In this document: positions 23,901 through 36,352 of the stretch, in pieces
Position numbering within the stretch: position 1 is the stretch's first letter
Layout: every line of letters begins with the position of its first letter
Origin: Hybos culiciformis
Lineage: Eukaryota; Arthropoda; Insecta; Diptera; Hybotidae
DNA: 64,000 nt
Assembly (NCBI GenBank): GCA_964007475.1
Contig: OZ023274.1
Location: 83,111,346-83,175,345 of the forward strand
Direction of reading: 5' to 3'
Translations under genes and position numbers: made by a program
The notes under the pieces: model-generated
The model's input: only the letters and a program-made list of their open reading frames with translations
The model's database searches: none
Told to the model about the DNA's origin: nothing

Positions 23901-26900
23901 TATGTTGAAAGTTTTAAAAATATAATAAAGGAAAAAAAATAAATCATCCTTGAGGCTATCTATAACAAAATAAAAAAAAAGTTTTTTTTTTTACAAGGGC
24001 CGCTAAAATAAAGGTGGGGATAGATTTCTTTGGAAATTTGTTGGCGGTAAAAAATTTGGAAAGAATAATATTTATGTTCATAATGTTTTTTGTATACATA
24101 CATATACCATCAGGCTTTTAAAATTTTATAAAAAAAAAATTGAAATAATATTTATACATCAGAGGATGTAGGCAGTTCAAGTAAAATAAATCTAAAATTT
24201 AATTTTTATAATATTATTTCTTATGAGTGGTTATGTTAACTTAATAAAATACCAAAGAATAACATATATAGTTAGAGTTAGTCACATTCTCGATAGTGTA
24301 ATATAAGTTAAGGGACTTCGATTGCCATCTTAAGCTGATATTTTGGAATCGATCTGTCTATAAATCTACTTTAAATTAACTTTTTTGAAATTGTAAATTG
24401 AGAACATGTCCAATGGCTTAAGGGTTGTTTGTGCATCAAACGCTTTATTGCCCGTGTATTTATAAAAAAAAACTTATTTCGAGTATACCTACCTATAAAG
24501 CTGCGTTTAAGGCCTATTTTTACGAATTTAAAAATTTTCTAATTAAATTAAAATAAATTAATAAATAAAAATCTATAAAATAAATTTGAAAATACAAAAT
24601 ATAAAATTATTAAGTATATGTTGTCTTGTTGTTATTCTTTGGTGAAATAACATTTTTCAAAATTAAAACTTCTAAATTAGTTAAAAAAAAAATATTTTTG
24701 TTATATTTTTTTTCAGTTTTTGTTTTTAGGCATCTATTCCATGATATATAGAAATGAAAATATGTAATTAAAGCAAATATTAACGACTATGTAATCAATC
24801 ATTAAAAAATCATGATGTTAGGAAGCTCATATAACATTTATGAGGTCGTAATATGAAAATGTTTATGTGCTGCAAAATAATTTTAAGCTTTTTTGTTTTT
24901 TGTTGCTTATAGTTCGTGGTAAACACGTGCCATAATTATACCTTAATATTTTATAGGTATATAACAAAAAAAATTTATTTTATGTTTTGACTAAGCATTA
25001 TTGTATTGTAGTTTTATACGAAAAATATTAAAATGAACCTAAAAGTTAAAAAAAATCGAAAAAAAAATTGAAATTTTTTTGTTTTTCTTTTCTAGACATT
25101 TCAAATTATACTTAATTACTAATTTTGACGCTCGAAAGCATATTAACGGTTTGTATATTATGTATAAGTTGAATTTTGAATAATATAACACTTTAATTAG
25201 TTGTTAATCAATATTTTGAAGTTGAAATACTATTCTGAGAAAATTTGAATATTAGAAGATAATATAATTTGAGAAATAACATATTTTACTTTTATTTAAT
25301 AAATATTTCTATTTTACTGTATTTCTAATCAAAATATTAAGTTTTAGATAATTTTCTTATTAAGATTTAAAAACTCTTTAAGTTTTTTAACAATATTGAA
25401 TCTGATTTATTGAAATTGCCAAAATTTAGTAATATTGATTCGTTCAAAAATAATTTTTTTTTCGAGATTCATGCTATATTTGAAATTTCACAAATAAGCT
25501 GTATTTAACATGAACAGCACTTTTAATTTTTCATTTTTCGGTTACATTCGCATTATGTAAAAATGACTTCTATTTTGATTATTATTCACAAATAAAGTTT
25601 ATGAAAGGTTTGAATTTGAATGACAGAAAATATCAAAAATTTAAGTAGGTACATAATATGATTGCAATATGATTATGTAATTAAAAGTTATATCAAATTA
25701 CAATACATAATATCTATATAAAAGAATATAACAATTTCTCACTTCCACTTGGCATTGACATGCAATATTTTTATATTTTTTTATATGTACGTCAAATTTA
25801 TTGCAAATAATACATATTGATTGTCAAATTTCTCTGAAACAAGTATGTGTGTATTAGTATTCACAAAAGTGATTAATTTATATGCAATTTTAATTAAATT
25901 ACATTAAATCGATTTTATGTTGTATGTAGCCTAAAATTGTTCCCAATATGCAGCACTACACAGTATGATGCAGATTGCACTATGAGACTAAAATAATTTA
26001 ATTTACTCGATATATGTGCATAAACAAATATATTATATTTTAAGTACATACATATAAATTTTCGAAAAATTTAATGAATCACGTTAAGAACACACACGAA
26101 CTTTGACAACAATATTCTTTTTAATCTTCTGACATCTGTTTTTAAATTCAATATTATTTACTAATGATCTTACAAACTATTAAAAACATATGTAAAAATA
26201 AAAGGAAATGATAATAAAATAAAATTATATAATTGGATGGACAAAAAAATTTTTTTTTCCTTTCGGCCTTGACCTTTATCAAAATTGATTCGTGAAGTTG
26301 AAATTATATATGTATATAATATATTTTTTTATACTTTTTGTTTCTCTGTAAGCAAGTACCTATTATTATTATTATCTATTTTTATTATTCCCTCTAACTA
26401 AATGTAGATATATTATATATATGAGTTTGACCAGCAATGACCAAATGTTTTAATAATTTTATATTTTCATACTTATGCAATTATTTTATAGTTAACTGCG
26501 GCTCCTTTATGCGAAGTTTATTTTCTTTTAACATCTGAGTATCTTTCTTCGTCATCATAGAGTTGTATAATTGTTGACATTATTCTTTAGGGCATATATA
26601 TTTATTTAATACTTTTTAATTTATAATTTTTATTGCTGTGCTATAACTATAATATTTAAATATTGTATTGCTTCATTTTACTATGTTACTAATTTCTATG
26701 AAATTTTTCGTACTAATATTTGTATAAATTTAAAATCGTTAGATATCAAAAATTTAAATAAATTGTACATAATCTTAGAGTTATTATTATTTTTGCTGAA
26801 TATATTATGTAAAGCAAAATATTATAATTTAATAAAATCATGTTTTAATCGCACTCATTTTATCTTAATAAAAATATTGGTAGACGAATGACGTCTTGAA

Positions 26901-29900
26901 TATGATTTTAATAGATTTTTAAGATAAAAAACCTTAAAAAAACATTTTTTTGACTTGTATGTAATTATTAGTTATACCCATTCATCCTTTTTGGGTCTAT
27001 CTATATATTTTTACAAACATACATACTATATATTTTTACAAACAGATTATGTTTTTATGTATATTTGTAAAAAGGCGCTATGTCAATTATATGTCTTGAT
27101 GTTTTTGGTTTCTATACATACGTATGTTATGTATGTACTGTAGTATGTTTGAATTAAATCCGAATGAAGGTCTTCTCTAATATATACGCCTTCCAAATAA
27201 AATTTATAAGAATTTATAAAGAAATTTATGTTTAATTGCCCTTTTGAATGAATTATTGAAATTAATTGCAGGGCAATTAGTGTCTGTTGTAGTTTTTTAT
27301 TTTTTTTATTTTTCGTATATTTGTTGCGCTCTGTTTTTCTTTAAAAGTTATAGTTGTATATTTAGAATGGTCATAATAAATAAAAATTTTTATTTTATTT
27401 ACATTTTGTTTTCAAAATTTTTTATTTATTATTAAACAGAAACTCTAGTAATGTATGTAGGTATTTATGTTATAAAACTATAAAAATATAATAAAAATAG
27501 AGTAAAAATAAAATTCATTCATAAAAATTAAAAAAAAATTTTTGAATTAAAAAATATAAAAAAATAATAGTAGTAATAACAAAAATGGTATAGATAGACG
27601 CAATAAAAAAAGCCTTTAATAATTGGTCTTGCCAAAAGATTTTTATTATTATTTTTTCTTAATTAATTCGTATACAAATTACATATATTTCAAAGGTCAT
27701 GAACATTATACGTCTGGATTTAGAATTTTAAATATTTTAGATAAATAATTAACATGAATATATTGCTTAATAATAATTTATTTTTGTAAAAATTAATTTT
27801 ATTTTAAATTTTGAAAAACTAAGCTTTGAAAAATGTCGGAATTGTTATTTCAAAAAGATATAATAAGATCAATGAAAAGTGTAAATAATTCTGGAAAATG
27901 CTAAAAGGATTTGGAAAAGGGTAGATACTTATATATTAAGAAAGGCTTGAATTCGGGGAATTGCAATAACACAATCAATGTTCAACTAATTCTGTGAAAA
28001 TTTGGATGAAATAAATTATATACTTATACCACACAGTTCAAAATGATGATTATTTTGTTTTCGTAATCAGAGATTTCAATTACTCAGTATAGTTCTAATT
28101 TATTTGCAAACCTGATCAAAATTTAATCAATATTCTATATCAGACAAATTTACGAAAATGGATATTGATTTTCATAAGTCATTGGTTTGAGCAGGTTGTG
28201 TAAGTACGTGCTATCTATTTGGATTTCATTAAAATTTATTGCAATATGCAAGCATATATTTATATGTGTATGAATAAATGTTTTTATTTAAAATTTAATT
28301 ACATGGATTCGCATTATACGCATGTTATTAAAAATATGTCAAAATTTTTTGATTTATTAATTGCTTCTTTTTTCACAAAATTTTTTGATTTATTCAAGGA
28401 TTTTTTTTTGGTGTTTTTATTACGTGGAACATAATGTTTGATTTCTTAGAATTAGTCCTTATAAAGGTATTCGGATTAATGATTTAAAGTATTCAAGCTC
28501 AAACTTGGAAGAAATATTTCATTTATGATGTTTGGTTGGTCCTAAATCTATAAATTATTTATTGAAAATATTGATGTCTGCGATCATCAATCACAAAATA
28601 AAATAGTTTTAAAATAATAATTTTAAAGAAACAAAAAAATCTGCATATTAATTCAATAAATCAATTTTTTATTTAATATTTTTTATGCATCATTTAACAA
28701 TCGATCGTCTCCTTAATTTCAAATACTTTTTTACAATTTTTTTTCGTTATAAAAAATAAATTTAAATTACATTTGTAAAATTATGCTATGATAATACTTA
28801 AGGTATATATTATTATATCTATTCTATACAATAAAAGATATAGGAACATTCGAGAAAATAAAGAAAAGATAAAAGATATTAAGTTCATATTAGATAGAAA
28901 GAAAGGCTGAATATTTGAAAGTATTTTGACTATCCAATCCATAGCTTCCAAATATTTATTCTCTGCAAATTTTCAATTGAAAAACAATTTAGCCTTTTAC
29001 CCTAGCTTAATCAACGACAAAATTCCATCCATTATTTCCTAGTATTGTAGTAAGGAATTCAACTTAACTACTCAAATAATTGATTTTTAATCAACATATT
29101 TTATTATGATCATTATTATGAATATCAATATTATGAATATTATGAGATTATTAACTAAAATAAAATTCATTAACATCAGCACGATGTAGTGGTATTGTCG
29201 TTAGCGGCTGGTGAGTTTTAATCCCATTTGAAATCCCATTTATGGTTAAAATTTGCGTAAAATTTTACAATCTAAGTCAAACTGTTTGATTATTTTTTAA
29301 ATTTAACAAATCAAATTAAATACAAAACCTCACATACGAATATGATAAGCCTAGATAGAGAACTACAAAAAATGGCAATGCAAAATAAAAAAGAAAATTG
29401 CTTAAACATAATAAAAATTGCTAAACATTACTTCTTTCAATAAAAGTTAAGAATTCATTACTTAACCTTTATTTTAGCAATAAATCATAATTTATGAACC
29501 TAAGCTATGCATATAATTAGTGAAAGTAAAGGAAATATTTTGCAGGATAAGTTGATTTTGATTGAATACTCATTTATATGTGTATGGTATGGTGCAAGTG
29601 TAAATAATATAGTCATGATATTGTAATTTTATTTGTTAACTGAGAAAAAAAAATTAATTTTTATTTAATATTTTATGGATTGAAATAGTTGTTTTTGTAA
29701 TTTTACAGATTATTACGTTTAAATAAGAAAATTATAGTAATTTTCACTAATTTTTCACCTAATTGTTTAATCATGTTGTTTTTTTTTTCTTCTTTTGAAA
29801 TTTGTTTTATAGATATTGTGTTGAGAGGAATATAATGTTTTACGCGTGCCTTTTGAATTTTATGTTTTATTAAATAAATTATTTTATTTTATATTGAATT

Positions 29901-30631
29901 GAATTTTTTTTCCTTTTTTTATTAGGTATTAAATGTTATGAAAATGTTGACTTATTGAAATAGATTTATACTTAACAATGATGTTGATAATTAAAAATTG
30001 AAAAAAACAAACACAATTATCCAATTATATAGTTCCAACAAGGGTGAGTGATGATGGTTCTTCATTTGTTGTTTGTTTGTTTTAGTTCAACACATAGACC
30101 ATGTTATACTTTGAGATCGAATTGATTTGGTTCAAGTCTTGAAATTAAAAAAGATAGCTTCTCTTACAAAAATTTGAAACATATCATACAGTGTACTTAA
30201 ATTTTTTACAAACCTTTATTAAAATCTCTTCTTGTATACTTATTTTTAAAGTTGATACCGATTAGTGATTAAAATGAGATATTAACGGAAACAATTTCAT
30301 TATTAAGTATGTTATTGTGCAAAATTTATAATAAATTTATAGGTTTTCGGCATTTTTGATAGAAAGATAGAAGAAGTTTAGAAATTATTGTTTATAGGAC
30401 AAATTAATTTTTTTAGATTTCTGTCATGAAATAACCGTCGGCAAATATTTCGATAGTGAAAATTTGTTCTTAAATGGGATTTTAATACCAGTTACCAAAT
30501 ACTTGTACATAAACTGTCTTCTAAAGACCACTTAAAAGGCTTTTTGAAGCTTAATTGAAATGTAAAAACGTAACTTTACTCAGTAAAATTAGATAGTTAA
30601 CGACGGTATAATTTTATATATTTTCATATTC
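20949..30631. other. Long gene-poor AT-rich stretch
   Basis: About 9.7 kb without a supported gene. It holds a 41-bp-spaced direct repeat of ACTTTCAAACTTCTAG (about 21267 and 21308), a 30-bp tandem repeat at 22613-22691, an AAT-rich microsatellite near 22846-22870, a strong donor-like CTCAG|GTATGT near 22290 whose upstream sequence is closed in all frames, a 19-codon ATG frame at 24405 (start MSNGLRVVCASN), a duplicated TATATATTTTTACAAACA motif near 27003-27042, and a weak tRNA-like sequence near 29183-29240. The longer open frames at 26955-27435 and 28219-28434 are Phe/Tyr/Ile-rich chance translations of AT-rich DNA. Confidence 0.5.
22613..22691 (+). repeat. 30-bp tandem repeat, about 2.6 copies
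   Basis: The TTTACATA(T/A)TAAGTAATTT-containing unit starts at 22613, 22643 and 22673. The only difference in the aligned part is a T/A change in the second copy. Confidence 0.85.
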
Positions 30632-30769
30632 AAGTTTTAGGTGGAATGGAGTATAATGTATTTATCTGATATGCCTGCTGAAAGGCATTACCATGATTTA
30701 AGGATAATAGAGATTTATGGAGGAACTTCTGAAATTCATAGATTAGTAATAGTTCGTTCTATAATTAAA
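30632..30769 (+). pseudogene. Frameshifted C-terminal fragment of an acyl-CoA dehydrogenase
   Basis: Two adjacent reading frames reproduce the most conserved C-terminal block of acyl-CoA dehydrogenases (mitochondrial flavoenzymes of fatty-acid and branched-chain oxidation). The first frame (from 30632) gives QVLGGMEYN, matching the family's Q-(I/V)-LGG-G-Y motif. From 30665 the next frame gives SDMPAERHYHDLRIIEIYGG followed by TSEIHRLVIVR, matching the MPAERHYRD...EIYEGTSEIQRLVIA segment typical of short-chain and related members. An apparent 7-bp insertion (about 30657-30663) separates them and breaks the frame. The usual Glu in the EGT motif is Gly here. Upstream sequence shows no further homology that I can see. 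It is either a decayed retrocopy or a dead exon. A functional exon would need an unusual splice. Confidence 0.75.
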
Positions 30770-33700
30770 GTATTTAGTTTATGTACTTATTTATTTTATA
30801 ATAAATTGAAATGTAAATAGTTGATTTGTAATTTTTGTTTTTAAGTTTGTGTTAAGATATTTTAATAAATAAATAAATGATCATTGTCGAGCTAAGATTT
30901 TTTTTTATATTATTTTGAAATCAATTTTATTTAAAAAAAAAAACTTTATATATGTTTGATTATATTTCCTTTTATGAATTTTGAATTTCTTAGTGTATTA
31001 TGTTATTTATGTATATATCCGAAATTATTAATATTTTTATTGATAAATTAAAGAAATAAGAAAACTTTGAGAAAATTTATTGATGTACCTTGAGGCTATT
31101 ATTAAAAACAAGCCATTTTTTTTATATGTCCAAATGAGATTTATTTGATTTATTTTTTTCTTTAAACATTTGCAAATAAATCTGCTGCATTTTTATATAA
31201 AAAAAAATTATTTTCTTTTTTCTTTCAATAATGTGCAAAATATTATTTCTGTGTTCTATATGGGGAGTGTCTTTAAAATTTATATATTTTTGATTTTCAT
31301 GATTTATTAGATTTATTTTTCATAAAAAGAAAAACTTAAAAAAAAAAATTATAATATGCGTTGCTAGAACATTTTATAATATTTTTTTTTTTTATTTTTT
31401 ATTTTATATAATAAATTTAAAAATTTTTTTTGTTATAAGATTTTGCTGGTACCATTTCATTGGAAAAAAATTTTGAAAGATCGAGTGATTTTTCGTTTTA
31501 ATTTTTTATTTAACTTTTTTATAAGTACAAAGAGATCTTCTAATATTTTTTATGTAAGAAAAATTAGAGTTCAAAGCAAGGGTTCTAAATTTCTTTTTCT
31601 ATATTTTATATTGTATGATAGTATTATATGAGAAAATTTTTCTAATTAAAAATAAATGAATTGCTACATAATACTATACATGTTCGTAAGCTTTAAAATA
31701 AATTTTTTTCCTTAAAAAAATAAGTATTTTTGTTATTTAATATTTTAATAAAAAAATTAAAGAAAATTCAGTATAAATACTATAATTTCGTGAATATTCG
31801 ATTATATAATAAATAATTTGTAATGTTATACTTACATAGAAGTTTACCTGTACACATAAAGGATATTATTAGAAGGATATTGTATAATTTATAAAATGCA
31901 TTTTTAAAGAATTTATTTAATATATAGTATGTAAACTTATATATGCATACATTTAGATACATTAACATAGAATATTGTATAAACATAGAATGTATAACGT
32001 TATTGGTTATTGAGTTACGTGACCCTTTTGACAACTTTCATAAATATTACATGAACGCATCTAATATTTTCTATTCATTATTATTATTATTTATTATAAA
32101 ATAATAAATTTTTGTCTGAAGTAAAAAGACCTTAAAAATGCAATAATAATGGTGAATATATACATATAGGGAAAAAAATTGAAATATTGTCATTATTTTT
32201 ATAATAAGGATAGATATATCCATTTTAAATTATAATAAGTGTATGGACGTCGTCGTAACCACATTTATATAAATATGGATAAAAAATAAAAGAAAAAATA
32301 AGGGTTGAATAATAATTTTTGGTTAATAATTCAGGAGAAAATACTTGTCCATGTAATATTTTTTTTTTTTTTAAGAAAGATAATATAAAAGTTGAATTTT
32401 CAGCTATCCTATACATGAATTTGATAAATTTTTAAGTCATGCTATTTACTTTGTGTACGACATGCAAACAAATTTTTTTTTATACATATTTATGAATGAA
32501 GTAGGTATATAATATTTTTTTGGTGGTTAAAAATGTTGTCGTAAGTTCATAAATTGGGATTTCAAATAGTGGCACTATAGCGATTATTTTTAATATACAT
32601 TACATAATTATTCATTAAAAAAAAAAGAACTGATCCTTTTTTCCAGAAAAACCAATTCAAGTATAATTTATTTGTAACAAAATTCTTTGTTTGCGAAAAA
32701 ATTCATTCTACTCCTTAATTACTTTCTGATAAATTGTTCACGTGGAAGTCGTATACAATTTTTTCAGCATATAGATATTGGAGATGTTTGGAGTTTACTA
32801 GAACACATTATTTTAAATATTTATTGAACGATACAAGTTAAATTTTTTGAATGACTCAACTTTTGTGGTTAGAAAGGAAACCTTAAGTATGTTAAAGTTG
32901 AAATGTAAATTATTATTAACAAAAATATGTTGTTCTGTATTACATTGATGTTAATACATAGTATCTTTTATTTGAATAGTATGAAGTAAATATATATTTT
33001 CTTTTAATTTAAATCTATATCGTATAACTAATTAACAAAAAATATTAGATTCTGTTTTAAATTTTTTAAATATTAAAGATTAAAATTTGCAACTTTTCTA
33101 TTATAAAAAAATGTTTGAATTCACTGCAACAGTTTGAATAAAGACGATTATAGTCAAAATGCCTGTAACAGGCTTTACATATTAATAATATTTTCACGTG
33201 ATTGTGTTGAGTTGATTTGTAAATTTTTCCGACAAGTAGCAATGTTTAACAACGCAACATTTTTATAAAATCTGTTTATCCCAGTCAAGCAGAAATTGAG
33301 TGCCCGAGAAAAATATATACATAAGTTATATTTGATTTATTATGATTTATGATTAATACTTTTTTTATATACCCTATAAATATTCACCATATAGGTACAG
33401 TGAACCTTTAGTACTTCAAGACTCAAGAGTCCTTTGAAATTACTACTATACGTTACATAATTATTGAGTTATATTCAGATTGAACTTAATTAGTTTCACT
33501 TATATTTATTTTCCACTTTCTTTGTGTAGCTTAATCGACAATTCTGATCTATTCTTAAAATAGATAAAATTAAAGAAAATTTAAATAATTTTGCTATACA
33601 AATATACTTAATAATTGGAAAACATAGAATATCAAAACATAAAATGGATTTAGATAATAAGAAACAATTATTTTCAACCTTCACCAAATATTTCATTTTT

Positions 33701-36333
33701 AAATTTTCATTTCAAAATGGTTCTTATATTTTTCTCCCACGCCTTATTTGCCCCGAAAAAATAGAGAATAATAATAAAAAAAACACTAATTTTTTTCGTG
33801 GTATAAATGGTTTTCCACAATGATGATGCATGCAGAATGTATATACAAGTAAAATATTTAAAGCGGCCTGTTTAAAATCTAAATATATGTAAGTGAAAAA
33901 AAAAAAAAAATAAAAAATCGTGAGGGCAATACATAAGTCATATCTTTATAGGTAAATAAATTTTGAAATATCGAAAAAAACGATTAGTTTCGTTTTTGCA
34001 ATAAAAAAAAATAAATTTTTTTATTATTGCAGATGAACATTTTTCATTGAAATCGTTGCTTCAAATGTATTACTCAATTGTATTACTGTTACTAACTATT
34101 TTTCTTTCCATTAACTCAACCTAAAATTTCAATAAATATTTTAAAAATATGGTTTGGCTTCATTTGATGTCGGCTTTTTGTTCATTTATCGTATATTACT
34201 TTAATTCATAATGCTAAAAAATAATTTTAGATTTTTCATTTCGGTAAATTTTATTACAATTCTTATTTTCAGAATTTAAATTTATCTTTTGCTTTAGTTT
34301 TAAATGGTCATATATAAAATATTTTTGTAACATTTTCAATCGGGACAAGCCAATATAAAACCATATCGTTGTTTAGAGGTATAGGTTGATTGTTTAGAGG
34401 TGGGTTGGTAAAGCTGGTTTAATACATTCGTCTGTTGGAATGGAGTTAAACAGCGGTTCTTTATCCTTTAGCGTTTATCATGGTAGAACAAAATAATCCG
34501 TTGAAATTTTGATTGAAGATTTAATCACACTTTGTTTATCCTTGTCATTTATTTTTCAAAGATAGAATATATATTCAAGTTAAACATGTTAAAATTATGA
34601 AAATGTATTTAAAATGTTAGCGTAATAGCTGTACATAATAATAATAAATAATTTCAAAATACTAAAAATAGTATTCAAGAGAAATAATTCGAAATATTAA
34701 AGTGATCGATTTTTCATTTTAAACTTATAGGTTTCTTACTTCAATCGATGATGTTTCTTGGACTAAAAATAATGTTTATAGCCATATAGTGGATTAAAAT
34801 GAAAAATTGTTTTTTTTTCCAATATGAAGGTGTTTTTAAGTATTACTTTTTGTTATAGCAAAAAGTTCTTTTTTTTTTTTTTGATTTTGATAAAAATGTA
34901 ATATTTTAATATATTGGTTTTTATTTTCTAAATTAGCAATTTTCAAAAAATAAAATAAAATTGTAGTACAACAAGCTACTACTAGCTAGTATAATAAAAA
35001 TATGTCTTACTTAATATTCAATTGTCGCATATGAATTTAACGTTTTTTATAACTTTATCAATTTTAATATTTTTTTTTATCATTGATAACTATAATGAAT
35101 TTTTGGTCATTGCATTGACAATATTATTTATTGTGCAAATAATATAGAAAAAACTCGAAGTATTCAAATTTTTGTTTTTTGACTAGAAACGTTGGTAAGT
35201 AAAATATTGTAAGCAATAAAGTTAAAATAGGAAACCGAACTTTAATATATTTTCTTTCGAACGTTTTCTTTTTAATGTTAACCGTGAAGGTCACTTAATC
35301 ACTTAATAACGCATCCGAATTTCGAGCGGAGTATTCAAGAGTATATTAAATTTTCGGTTAACAAATAACATGGGTAAAGGTATACATCCTTTATACTTTT
35401 GAGTATTATTGCTTCCCTTTTATTATTCATTTATTATATGCAAATATGTATTACACATAAGAGAGATAACTTATTAATAGAGATATAGTTCACTGTGCTA
35501 GTTTGCTACTAAAATATCTATAATTATCATCCATATAAGTTAAATCCTTGAATATTTATAATAACATGTACTAAAACCATAATGAACAGAACTTTTTATT
35601 CACAAATAGCAATAAAAGTTAATTTAATTTTCGTATATTTTTCGTAAATGACTTTTGAACTCTCATAAGTCTAGTCGAAAATTTAGGCGAAAAAATATTT
35701 TAAAAGTTTCTTATAATTTTTTATTAATATTTGACTATTGACTATTTTGATGCTCCACAAACCTTTTTGAACAAAAGTTCGATTTAGTTCAGACAATATA
35801 ATAATATATCTAATGACGAAGTATTTCAACTTGATGTGTCTAAATATAAGTAGTTAAAGGTTAAATATTATATTATCTTTTTATGATGTACGAAATGCGA
35901 AATCTATTTGATATATGGATTTTAATTTACAGGGTCTTCCTACATTATAATAAATTAATTATAAAATGTTTTATGCAAAACAAACATTTAAGTATCCTAT
36001 TGGACTTTAATTTTTAAGAATTGCCAAAATTTAAGAATAATGAAAAAAATATTGATGGTATTTTATGATCATAAGAAAGTTTCCTTTATATGTAAAAATT
36101 ATCTGCATATAAAAAATATAATATTCTTCGGTTTTATTTAATGCACTTTTTAAATGAAAATAAAATATGAAAAACTGGTATTATTGTTTTTGTTTTGTTT
36201 ATTTTTATATTTACATACCTATGTATGAAATTTCAAGAAGGCATTAAAATATAAACTGGGAAATGAATTTTGCGATTGGATCTTTATGAGACAATGGATT
36301 TTTTATAAAATATATTTTTAATACTTAAAAAAA

Positions 36334-36352
36334 TATTATTATTATTATTATT
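36334..36352 (+). repeat. ATT microsatellite
   Basis: About six uninterrupted ATT units followed by a T run. Confidence 0.85.

Noticed and set aside
26955..28434. Three plus-strand frames of 62-71 codons
   Set aside because: Phe/Tyr/Ile/Lys-dominated translations typical of AT-rich non-coding DNA, with no domains.
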